Below the pieces are notes generated by a model, which saw nothing but the letters and a program-made list of their open reading frames with translations, had not been told where the DNA came from and ran no database searches. The position numbers and the translations under genes are program-made. 64,000 nt of DNA from Saccharibacillus brassicae (GTDB taxonomy: Bacteria; Bacillota; Bacilli; Paenibacillales; Paenibacillaceae): assembly GCF_006542275.1 (NCBI RefSeq), contig NZ_CP041217.1, forward strand, positions 5,148,501 to 5,212,500. The letters run 5' to 3'. Of this stretch, positions 49,332 to 58,000 are shown one piece after another. Each line of letters starts with the position of its first letter. Position 1 is the first letter of the stretch.

Positions 49332-51296
49332 TTGAACCATACGTTGTCTTCATCCCGCATGCTGCCTCTGGCCGATGTCCATATTCGCGACCCGTTCTGG
49401 TCGGCCTATGTCGACCTCGTTCGCGGCGTCGTCGTTCCGTACCAGTGGGAAGCGCTGAATGACCGCATTCCGAACGCCGAGCCAAGCCGTGCGATTCAGA
49501 ATTTCAAGATCGCCGCGGGTCTTGCGGAAGGCGAATTCTACGGCATGGTATTTCAGGACAGCGACGTCGCCAAGTGGCTCGAAGCCGTCGCCTACCTGCT
49601 GACGACGCAGCGGGACGACGAACTCGAAGCCATCGCGGACGGCGTCGTCGACCTTATTGCGCAGGCCCAGCATGAAGACGGTTACCTGAATACGTATTAT
49701 ACGTTAAAAGAACCCGGCAAACGGTGGACGAACTTGACGGAGTGCCACGAATTGTACTGCGCGGGCCATCTGATCGAAGCCGGCGTCGCTTATTACCAGT
49801 CGACCGGCAAACGCAAAATACTCGAAGTCGTCTGCAAATTCGCGGATTATATCGACGAGGTGTTCGGCTCGGCTCCCGGCAAGCTTCAGGGCTACGACGG
49901 GCATCAGGAGATCAAGCTTGCGCTTATGCAGTTGTACGACGCGACCGGCAGCGAGAAGTATATGCGCCTATGCCGATTTTTCGTCGAAGAAAGAGGACGG
50001 CGGCAGAACCCGCACTTCTACGATGCCGAACTGGAGCAAAGAGACGGATCGACGCATTTCGGCCGCTGGGTGATCGACGACAAGACGTACAGCCAGGCCC
50101 ACAAGCCGATTCGCGAGCAGGATCAAGCGGTCGGCCATGCGGTGCGGTTCGTCTATATGTGCACCGGTATGGCGCATCTGGCCGCGGCGACCGGCGACGT
50201 CAAGCTGCTCGAAGACTGCAAAAGACTGTGGGACAACATGGAACGCAAGCAGATGTACATTACCGGCGGCATCGGTTCCCAGAGCCACGGCGAAGCGTTC
50301 AGCATGGATTACGATCTGCCCAACGATACGGTCTATGCCGAGACGTGCGCGTCGATCGGGTTGATCTTCTTCGCGCAGCGGATGCTGATGCTGCAGCCGC
50401 AGGGCCGTTACGCGGACGCGATGGAGCGGGCTTTGTACAACACCGTAATCAGCGGCATGTCGATGGACGGCAAAAGCTTTTTCTACGTCAATCCGCTTGA
50501 AGTTCACCCCAAAGCGTGCTGCGCGAACCATAAATACCATCACGTGAAGACGGTTCGGCAGGGCTGGTTCGGCTGCGCGTGCTGCCCGCCGAACGTAGCC
50601 CGCCTGCTCGCTTCGCTCGGCCAATATATCTACACCGTGCAGGACCATACGGTGTACGCGAATCTGTATATCAGCGGCGAATCGAAGCTGGAACTCGGCG
50701 GTCAGGCGTTCGTGCTGCATCAGCAGTCCAACTATCCGTGGGACGGCGATATCCGCTTCACGGTCGAGGCGGAGACGCCTGTCACGTTCGAACTGGCGCT
50801 GCGGATCCCGAATTGGTGCGAACATCCGGCGCTCTCGATCAACGGCGTCAAAGTGCCGTTCGATGGCCGGATTCACGCCGGTTACGTCAAGCTGGAGCGG
50901 GAATGGCAAGCGGGCGATAGCGTTGAGCTTGCGCTGCCGATGACGGTCGCGCGCATGAAAGGCCACCCTCTCGTTCGGCAGACAGCAGGCAAAACGGCGC
51001 TGCAGCGCGGCCCGCTCGTCTACTGTCTGGAGGAAGCGGACAATGGCGCGAATCTGCATCAGGTTCTGCTGCCTCCGCAAGCGGCGTTCGAAGTCAAGGA
51101 AGACGATACGTCGTTTGGCCGTATCCCGTTCATTACGGCCGCAGGTCTCAGACGGGATCCCGATAGCTGGGGGGAAGAGCTGTACAGACGGGATACGGCG
51201 CAGCAAGAAGTGGAGACGCAGCTGAAATTTATCCCGTATTTCGCGTGGGCGAACCGCGGCGAAGGCGAGATGCGCGTATGGGTCGACGAGAAATAA
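49332..51296 (+). CDS. GH127 beta-L-arabinofuranosidase
   Basis: Retaining glycosidase of family GH127 (DUF1680), 654 residues and cytoplasmic, releasing L-arabinose from beta-linked arabinofuranosides. The unusual zinc-thiolate site is complete: Glu321, Glu337 and Cys339 in YAETCASIG, and Cys417/Cys418 in GCACCPPN. These positions coincide almost exactly with those of Bifidobacterium longum HypBA1 (Glu322, Glu338, Cys340, Cys417, Cys418). The start is TTG at 49332 with GGAGGG; no closer ATG fits. It is fourth in the LplABC-like operon and acts on imported oligosaccharides. Confidence 0.92.
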   Translation: MNHTLSSSRMLPLADVHIRDPFWSAYVDLVRGVVVPYQWEALNDRIPNAEPSRAIQNFKIAAGLAEGEFYGMVFQDSDVAKWLEAVAYLLTTQRDDELEAIADGVVDLIAQAQHEDGYLNTYYTLKEPGKRWTNLTECHELYCAGHLIEAGVAYYQSTGKRKILEVVCKFADYIDEVFGSAPGKLQGYDGHQEIKLALMQLYDATGSEKYMRLCRFFVEERGRRQNPHFYDAELEQRDGSTHFGRWVIDDKTYSQAHKPIREQDQAVGHAVRFVYMCTGMAHLAAATGDVKLLEDCKRLWDNMERKQMYITGGIGSQSHGEAFSMDYDLPNDTVYAETCASIGLIFFAQRMLMLQPQGRYADAMERALYNTVISGMSMDGKSFFYVNPLEVHPKACCANHKYHHVKTVRQGWFGCACCPPNVARLLASLGQYIYTVQDHTVYANLYISGESKLELGGQAFVLHQQSNYPWDGDIRFTVEAETPVTFELALRIPNWCEHPALSINGVKVPFDGRIHAGYVKLEREWQAGDSVELALPMTVARMKGHPLVRQTAGKTALQRGPLVYCLEEADNGANLHQVLLPPQAAFEVKEDDTSFGRIPFITAAGLRRDPDSWGEELYRRDTAQQEVETQLKFIPYFAWANRGEGEMRVWVDEK

Positions 51297-51336
51297 GCGA
51301 AGCAGAAGCACGATCGCAGGGAGAGGAGCACGGCTT

Positions 51337-53886
51337 ATGAAACCGGACGGTCCGCTGTCAGAACGCTGCATCACGCTGGAAAATGAGACTTTCGTCGCCA
51401 AATTCGATACCGGCCGGGGAGGATTTGTTTCTCTTCGCTGCCGGGAAGACCGGCAGTCGACCGAATATTTGCTTGATCCTACCGAGTTCCCGGAGATGGA
51501 CATTCCGGACGCGAAATGGTTCGGCCATATCGTCACCCGATACCGGATCGGGAATAGGGAATGGACGTCGGGAAATACCGCTCCTTCGTCGGATATCCGC
51601 ACGGTTCGGCAGCGCGGGAACACCGTGAACGTGACTTATGAGGGCGATTCGGTGCATGCGGACGGTATCCGGCATTTCGATCTGGAGACGGATTTCCGTC
51701 TGGAAGACGACGGATTGTATTGGACGATCGGATTGACCAACCGCTCGGAGCATACGCTTGAATTCGATTCGATCGGCGTGCCGCTGCTGTTCAATCAGAT
51801 CTTCAGGAACGATTCCGTCTACAAATACGAACAGAACGTGCTGCGCCATACTTTTATTAGCGAAGAAGGGTCGTACGTGTACTGGGCGAGGTCAAGCGGC
51901 AAACCGCCGTTTCTCGTCATGCTGACCGGGGACGGGACGGGTCTTGAAGGCACGGAGAGAGACGACCGGAATAATCTCAAAGCGGAACCCGGCACGGGCA
52001 GCCCGTTCGGTCCGTACACCTCGTTCGACGAAAGCTGGGAGGGCCTGGTCACCGCGGTGTTGCAAGGAAGCCGCGCGTTGACCCTGCCTCCGGGGAACCG
52101 CTTGACTTACAGGTTCAAACTCGCCTGGGCGCAAAGCTTCGCGGATATCGGCCGCCTCGCCCATGAGAGCGGACAGATCGATATCGAGGTGCTGCCGGGA
52201 TTGGTCGTGCCGCGCGACGATCAGGCGGTCGTCCTGCTTCGTTCCACGAAGACGATCCATGCCGTGACGGCGTCCGTTCCCGAACTGACGGATATTCGGG
52301 ACGAAGGCGAGCAGGCAGGCGGATACCGCCTGTACCGCATTCGCTTCCATCATCTCGGCGAGAATGACGTGACGATCCATTACGGGGACGGAGAGCGGAG
52401 CGTGCTGCACTTTTTTGCGATCGACACGCTGGAGCGTTTGATTACCGGGCATGCGGCCTTTATCGCGGAGCACCAGTACGAGACGAATCCGGGCGATCCG
52501 TGTTATCACGGCCTGCTCATGTGGGACATGACGAGGAAGAGCCGGATCAACTCGACCTGCAATCCGTTCGGCGACGACTGGTGGGCAGGCGGAAGCGACG
52601 AGATCGGACTCGTCAGCGGCTTGTTCCTGTCGGAGAAAAACGTCTATCGCCCGGACGAAGCGCAGCTGCGCATTCTGGAAGCCTATCTGTCCGATTTCGT
52701 CGAAGAGCGCTTGACGGAGCAGCCGGGATACCGGGTGCACCGCATGGTGCCGTGGCATACGATGTTCGAGCCGTGGGAAGGCCACGGCGCCGACGACGTC
52801 TGGCGGGCGTTCAATTACGTGCATGTAATCAACACGTATTTCAATATGTACCGCATTCAGGAACGGTTCGGTTATACGCATCTGAGAACGGCCGAAGATT
52901 ATCTGCGCCAGGCTTTCTTGTATACGCAGGCGATGTTCCGGTTCTGGATGTTTCCGGACGGGGTCGGCGCGACCGAATACGGCAATATGGGGGAGTCGAC
53001 GATTCCGCTGTATCTCGCCGACGCGCTGGCTGGCAAAGGCATGACCGAAGAAGCGGAATGGGTTCGGGAGACGGCGGCTTCCAAAGCTTCTTTCTTCACA
53101 AAATCGGCTTACCCGTTCGGTTCGGAAATGGCTTACGATTCCACGGCGTACGAAGCGGTCTACGGTTATGCCAAAAGCGCCGGAGACACGCAGACGATGG
53201 AAAAAGCGGTGCAGGCGTCGTTCGCCAACCGCGGCCATCAGCCGGATTGGCGCTTTTACAACACCGACCTCCGCCAACAGGGCGAAACGTATTGGAACGT
53301 CAGCTATATGACGCATCTGGGCGGCTGGGTGCTGTACGATTACGCCCTGAACGAAGGCCGCGCGGATTACGAACTGATCAAATCGGCGTATGCGTCGTAC
53401 CTGGCAGGATGGTCTCTGATCAATTCCGGACAGTGGAACGACGACCCGGAGACGATCGGAAGTTCGTGCTGGGTGCTGCATACGGGCTGGGCGAACACGA
53501 AGGAGATCAGGCCCGGGCAGGTCCCGTTGATCAAAAACGCCTGGCAGATGTCCGGCGAGAGCAGCCTCGGCTATTTCATGGCACTCAAAATGGCGGCTTC
53601 GGTCGTGATCGATCACCCGATCCTTGGCATCTACGGCTTCGGGTGCGATGTCCAGACGAACGAGCGGGAATGGGTCATCCGTCCGCGAGACGGCGTGAAC
53701 GTGCGTATCCACGACACTGTCCACGCCTGGAGCCTTGAGACGAAGCGCGGCCACATTACCGAGCTGCGGGTCGATCCGCATACCCGGACGCTGTACGTCC
53801 GGATTGAAGAGCTGGGGCAGGGTCTGTCGGACACGGACGTCAAAGTCGTATCGCGGGAGACATGGCGGGTTATCCTCGCGAGATAG
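51337..53886 (+). CDS. DUF5695-like putative glycoside hydrolase
   Basis: An 849-residue protein without a signal peptide. The N-terminal half (about 1-360) looks like a beta-sandwich with LENETFVAKFDTGRGGFVSL, and the C-terminal half (about 400-780) like an (alpha/alpha) barrel with many aromatic and acidic residues (GDDWWAGGSDEIGL, YGNMGESTIPLYLADAL, RQQGETYWNVSYMTHLGGW). I believe this is the DUF5695 family, but that is from memory of its layout. It follows GH127 by 40 bases and ends the operon at a strong terminator, so it is probably another intracellular enzyme of the same pathway. Catalytic residues cannot be named. Confidence 0.7.
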   Translation: MKPDGPLSERCITLENETFVAKFDTGRGGFVSLRCREDRQSTEYLLDPTEFPEMDIPDAKWFGHIVTRYRIGNREWTSGNTAPSSDIRTVRQRGNTVNVTYEGDSVHADGIRHFDLETDFRLEDDGLYWTIGLTNRSEHTLEFDSIGVPLLFNQIFRNDSVYKYEQNVLRHTFISEEGSYVYWARSSGKPPFLVMLTGDGTGLEGTERDDRNNLKAEPGTGSPFGPYTSFDESWEGLVTAVLQGSRALTLPPGNRLTYRFKLAWAQSFADIGRLAHESGQIDIEVLPGLVVPRDDQAVVLLRSTKTIHAVTASVPELTDIRDEGEQAGGYRLYRIRFHHLGENDVTIHYGDGERSVLHFFAIDTLERLITGHAAFIAEHQYETNPGDPCYHGLLMWDMTRKSRINSTCNPFGDDWWAGGSDEIGLVSGLFLSEKNVYRPDEAQLRILEAYLSDFVEERLTEQPGYRVHRMVPWHTMFEPWEGHGADDVWRAFNYVHVINTYFNMYRIQERFGYTHLRTAEDYLRQAFLYTQAMFRFWMFPDGVGATEYGNMGESTIPLYLADALAGKGMTEEAEWVRETAASKASFFTKSAYPFGSEMAYDSTAYEAVYGYAKSAGDTQTMEKAVQASFANRGHQPDWRFYNTDLRQQGETYWNVSYMTHLGGWVLYDYALNEGRADYELIKSAYASYLAGWSLINSGQWNDDPETIGSSCWVLHTGWANTKEIRPGQVPLIKNAWQMSGESSLGYFMALKMAASVVIDHPILGIYGFGCDVQTNEREWVIRPRDGVNVRIHDTVHAWSLETKRGHITELRVDPHTRTLYVRIEELGQGLSDTDVKVVSRETWRVILAR

Positions 53887-53963
53887 CGGTTATGCTTGGC
53901 CTGCGAGGTTGAACGTAGGCCAGGCCGGAATTTAAGAAGATAGAAAATGGAATTTGAAGATGG

Positions 53964-54009
53964 AAAAGAGTCCGAAGACGCGGCTGCGACGCGTGTTCCG
54001 GACTCTTTT
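53964..54009. terminator. Bidirectional terminator
   Basis: Arms AAAAGAGTCCG and CGGACTCTTTT with an inner ACGCG/CGCGT pairing, between the convergent DUF5695-like and AraC genes. Confidence 0.85.
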
Positions 54010-54013
54010 TGCG

Positions 54014-54886
54014 TTATTCGTAATAAATGGCGTCGTAAGGAAACTCCAGCGTGTTCAGGCGATATTCCGTCGGGGACATGGACATATACTGTTTGAACAC
54101 TTTGCCAAAATAGCTCGGGCTCTCGAAGCCGCACTGCCGCCCGATGCGGGAGATCGGCAGTTCGGTCGTGCGCAGCAGCTTGAGCGCCGCTTCGATCCGC
54201 CTGTTTTTGAGATACGCAAGCGGCGAGATCCGTTCGGAGCGTTGGAACAGGCGGCACAGATAATGTTTGTTCAGGTCGCAGTGCTCGGCGAGCAGGTCCA
54301 GCGTGACCGGCGACGCGTAATGTTCCCGCATGAACGTCTTGCACTTCTCGATCGTCGTGATCGCGACGACGCCGATCTCGTTCTCCGCTTCGCGGCTTGT
54401 CTGTACCAGCGTCAGCATCCACTGATACGCCTGCACGGACAAGCGGTACTTGTCCGTTACGTTCTCCCGATTGATCAAGCCGATGATGTCCCACAGCTGC
54501 CGGATCAGAGGCGAGTCCGCGCCGCGCTTGATGACATGTCCTTCCCGCTCGATAACCAGGCTCCAGATTCGGCTTGCTTCTTCGCCCCGGATATTGATCC
54601 ATACGAATTCCCACGGTTCGGTGCTGTCTGCCTTGTAGTAATAACAATGCGGCTCGGACACTTGCACGACGAGCGCGTGTCCCTTCGGCAGCGGCAGTAC
54701 CTGATCTGCGATGTCCACATAACCCTGACCGCTGAGCGTGTATTGAAAAACGACATGTCCGTGGTCCGGCCTGGTGTCGCTCGAACAGCGGTAATTGGCG
54801 CGCGAGATGTTCTGCCAACCTACGGAATCGACGGTCATGATCGACAAATCGTCGCTGCGAAAAGCATAAGAGACCGTATTTTTCAT
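54014..54886 (-). CDS. AraC-family regulator beside the RG lyase gene
   Basis: A 290-residue regulator with cupin sensor (HGHVVFQYTLSGQGYVDIAD) and AraC helix-turn-helices at about 185-280 (LDLLAEHCDLNKHYLCRLFQ and ISRIGRQCGFESPSYFGKVF). GGGAGA lies upstream of the ATG. It is divergent from the rhamnogalacturonan lyase/esterase gene and is its most likely activator, sensing a product of RG-I breakdown; that link is positional. Confidence 0.88.
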   Translation of the reverse strand: MKNTVSYAFRSDDLSIMTVDSVGWQNISRANYRCSSDTRPDHGHVVFQYTLSGQGYVDIADQVLPLPKGHALVVQVSEPHCYYYKADSTEPWEFVWINIRGEEASRIWSLVIEREGHVIKRGADSPLIRQLWDIIGLINRENVTDKYRLSVQAYQWMLTLVQTSREAENEIGVVAITTIEKCKTFMREHYASPVTLDLLAEHCDLNKHYLCRLFQRSERISPLAYLKNRRIEAALKLLRTTELPISRIGRQCGFESPSYFGKVFKQYMSMSPTEYRLNTLEFPYDAIYYE

Positions 54887-54942
54887 CTTCTCATCTCCCG
54901 TAAAAAGTCAATTTTGTTAGAGTGGAAGTCTTATTTTTAAGA

Positions 54943-54988
54943 TTGTGCGGCTTTTTAGACCCTTGTAGAATAAATGTAAACGCTATCA
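54943..54988 (+). promoter_or_regulatory. Promoter and perfect cre site of the RG lyase gene
   Basis: TTGTGC (54943) with a 17-base spacer to TAGAAT (54966-54971). The expected start, about 54978, lies inside TGTAAACGCTATCA (54975-54988), which fits the CcpA cre consensus TGWAANCGNTNWCA at every position. Strong catabolite repression by glucose-type sugars is expected. Confidence 0.8.
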
Positions 54989-55069
54989 AAAAAGGAGGCG
55001 TACTGACCGAATCGCAGATTTTTTGTCCGAACCAAAAAAATATGTTCACAAACAGGAGGTCTTTATTTG

Positions 55070-58000
55070 ATGAATCGTACCCAACGTGCCGTCCGGAAAT
55101 CCGTATTCGCCGCGTTTCTTGCCTTCCTGATGGCCGTGACGATCGCTGTTCCGGCCGCGCCTGCGCGCGCCGAAAGCGCCTCTTCGCCGTCGGCCCGCCA
55201 AGCGGAGTCCCTCGACCGGGGGCTGGTCGCGGTGCTCACGGACGAAGGCGTGTTTCTAAGCTGGAGGTATTTGCACACGGATTCCGATGAGATCGCTTTC
55301 AATATATATAAAAACGGAATCAAAGTAAACGCGGCTCCGATCGGCGGCGCGACGAACTATGTCGATCCGACCGGCTTCGACAGTTCGCAGTATCAGATCT
55401 CGGCCGTGACCGCGGGCCGTGAAGAGATGCAGCCGGAAGTCGCGTCGGTCTGGCACGACGACTACCTGCCGATCCCGCTGGACAAGCCGGCGGACGGGCG
55501 AACCAAAGACGGCGGCACCTATACGTATTATGCGGGCGATGCGTCCGTCGCGGATCTGGACGGCGACGGCGAATACGAGATCGTCTTTTTGTGGAGCCCG
55601 AGCAACGCCAAAGACAATTCGCAGGCCGGTTATACCGGCAGCGTGTATATCGACGCGGTCAAGCTCGACGGCACGAAGCTGTGGCGGATCGATCTCGGCG
55701 TCAATATCCGGGCCGGCGCCCACTATACCCAGCTGATGGTGTACGATCTGGACGGAAACGGCAAAGCCGAAGTCGTGGTGAAAACGGCGGACGGCACGGT
55801 GGACGGGCAGGGCAAGGTCATCGGCGACGCCTCCAAAGATTACCGCAACGACGGCGGGTATATTCTGTCGGGGCCGGAATTTCTCACGCTGTTCGACGGC
55901 GAGAGCGGAGCGGCCGTCTCGACGGTGGCGTACGATCCGCCCCGGGGGAATGTCAGCGACTGGGGCGACGGGTACGGCAACCGGGTAGACCGCTTCCTCG
56001 GCGGCATCGCTTACCTGGACGGCTCCAAGCCGAGCGTTATCATGAGCCGCGGCTATTATACGCGCACGGTCGTGGCCGCTTACGATTACGTCGGCGGGCA
56101 GCTCGTGCGGCGCTGGACGTTCGATACGAACGAAGCCGGCCAAGCGTACGAATCGCAGGGCAACCATAATCTGAGCGTGCTGGACGCCGACGGAGACGGC
56201 AAAGACGAGATCATGTTCGGCGCGCTTGCGATTGACGACGACGGCACGCTGCTGTACAGCACCGGGCTCGGCCACGGCGATGCGATTCATGCGGGCAAAT
56301 TGGACCCGAACCGCGCAGGTTATCAGGTCATGAGCGTGCATGAGCACAAGACGGCCGCTTACGGACTCGAAATGCGCGACGCCGGCACGGGCGAGATTCT
56401 CTGGGGCGAATACACGGGGCGGGATACCGGGCGCGGGATGTCGGCGGACATCGATCCGAACTATCCCGGCTACGAATCGTGGGCCACGACGATTACGGAC
56501 GGTCAAAGCGTTCCGGTCACGAGTACGTATTCGGCGGCGGGAGCCGCCGTCTACACGCCGGAACAGTCGCCGAAAAGCGCGAACTTCGCGATCTGGTGGG
56601 ACGGCGACCTGCAGCGCGAACTGCTGGACCATGAGTGGGACGCGGCTGCGGCCCAAGGCACCCCGCTCGTCTACAAGTGGGACCCCGCCGGCAAAAAGCT
56701 GAACGAAATCTTCCGCGCAAGCGGCGCGCTGACGAACAACCATACCAAAGGCAATCCGGCGCTTCAGGCGGATCTGCTGGGCGATTGGCGCGAAGAGATT
56801 CTGGTGCGCAGCGCGGACAGTTCGGAATACCGCCTGTATACGACGACGATCCCGAGCGAATACCGAATCCCGGCGCTGATGCAGGACCCGGTCTATCGGC
56901 TTGGGGTGGCGTGGCAGAACGTCGCGTATAACCAGCCGCCGCACCCGGGCTTTTATATCGGCGCGGAAGCTTCCGAATTTGCCAAAGCCAATCTGGCGCT
57001 GACCGGCGGAGGTCCTGCGGCGGAACCGGTCTACCGGTTCGACTTCGGCACGGATGCCGCGCAAGGCCATACGGGCGTGCAGGATACGCTCTATACCGGG
57101 CAGCAGGGATACGGATTCACGGAGACCGGCGGCTTGAGCGTAGGGGCGAATCACGTCTCCGCCGCGGCCGGTGCGACGTTTGCGGTAGATCTGCCGAACG
57201 CCAATTATAAGGTGACGCTCAAGCTTGGCAGCGACGAGCGCGATGCGAACGTCGGCGTGAAATCGGAATTCGTGCAGAGGCTGGCGCAGACTTCGGTCGC
57301 GGCGGGCGAACCGCTGACCTATGCGTACGACGCGGCGCTGGTAGACGGCCGGCTTGAATTTGTCTTCACCGGCACGGCGATCGATATTCAGGAACTTGAG
57401 ATCGAGCGGTATCCGGAAAAAGAAGCCGGAGCCGCCGCCACGATCTATATGGCCGGCGATTCGACGATGCAGGCGTACAGCGAATCCCAGGCGCCTCAAG
57501 CCGGTTGGGGCCAGTCTTTGGGCCGTTACTTCGCAAACGGCGCCGTGGTCGCGAACGAAGCGATCGGCGGGCGCAGCAGCAAATCGTTTCTGGTCGACGG
57601 ACGGCTCGATCGAATCTTGAATCGTATCAAGCCGGGCGATTATGTCTTCGTGTCGTTCGGGCATAACGACGCCAGCGCCGGCATTCCGGACCGCTACGCG
57701 CCGCCGGCGGATTACAAGACTTATCTGGCCCGCTACGTCAACGGGGCCAAGCAGCGCGGCGCGACTCCGGTGCTGCTCACGCCGGTAGGACGCCGGGACT
57801 TCAATCCGGCGACGCAGACGTTTAACGTCAGCTTCCCGGAGTACGTGCAGGCCGCCAAGGAAGTCGCGCAGGAACTCGATGTGCCGCTGATCGACCTCAG
57901 CGCGCTCAGCCTCGCGTATTATAATTCGATCGGCAATGCGGCGGCGGAGAAATTGTTCCTGTACGCCAATCCGGGCGAATATCCCAAATACCCGAACGGA

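Noticed and set aside
49968-51623. 551-codon minus-strand frame opposite GH127
   Set aside because: Sense GH127 has all zinc and catalytic residues; the antisense product is Arg-rich without a fold signature.
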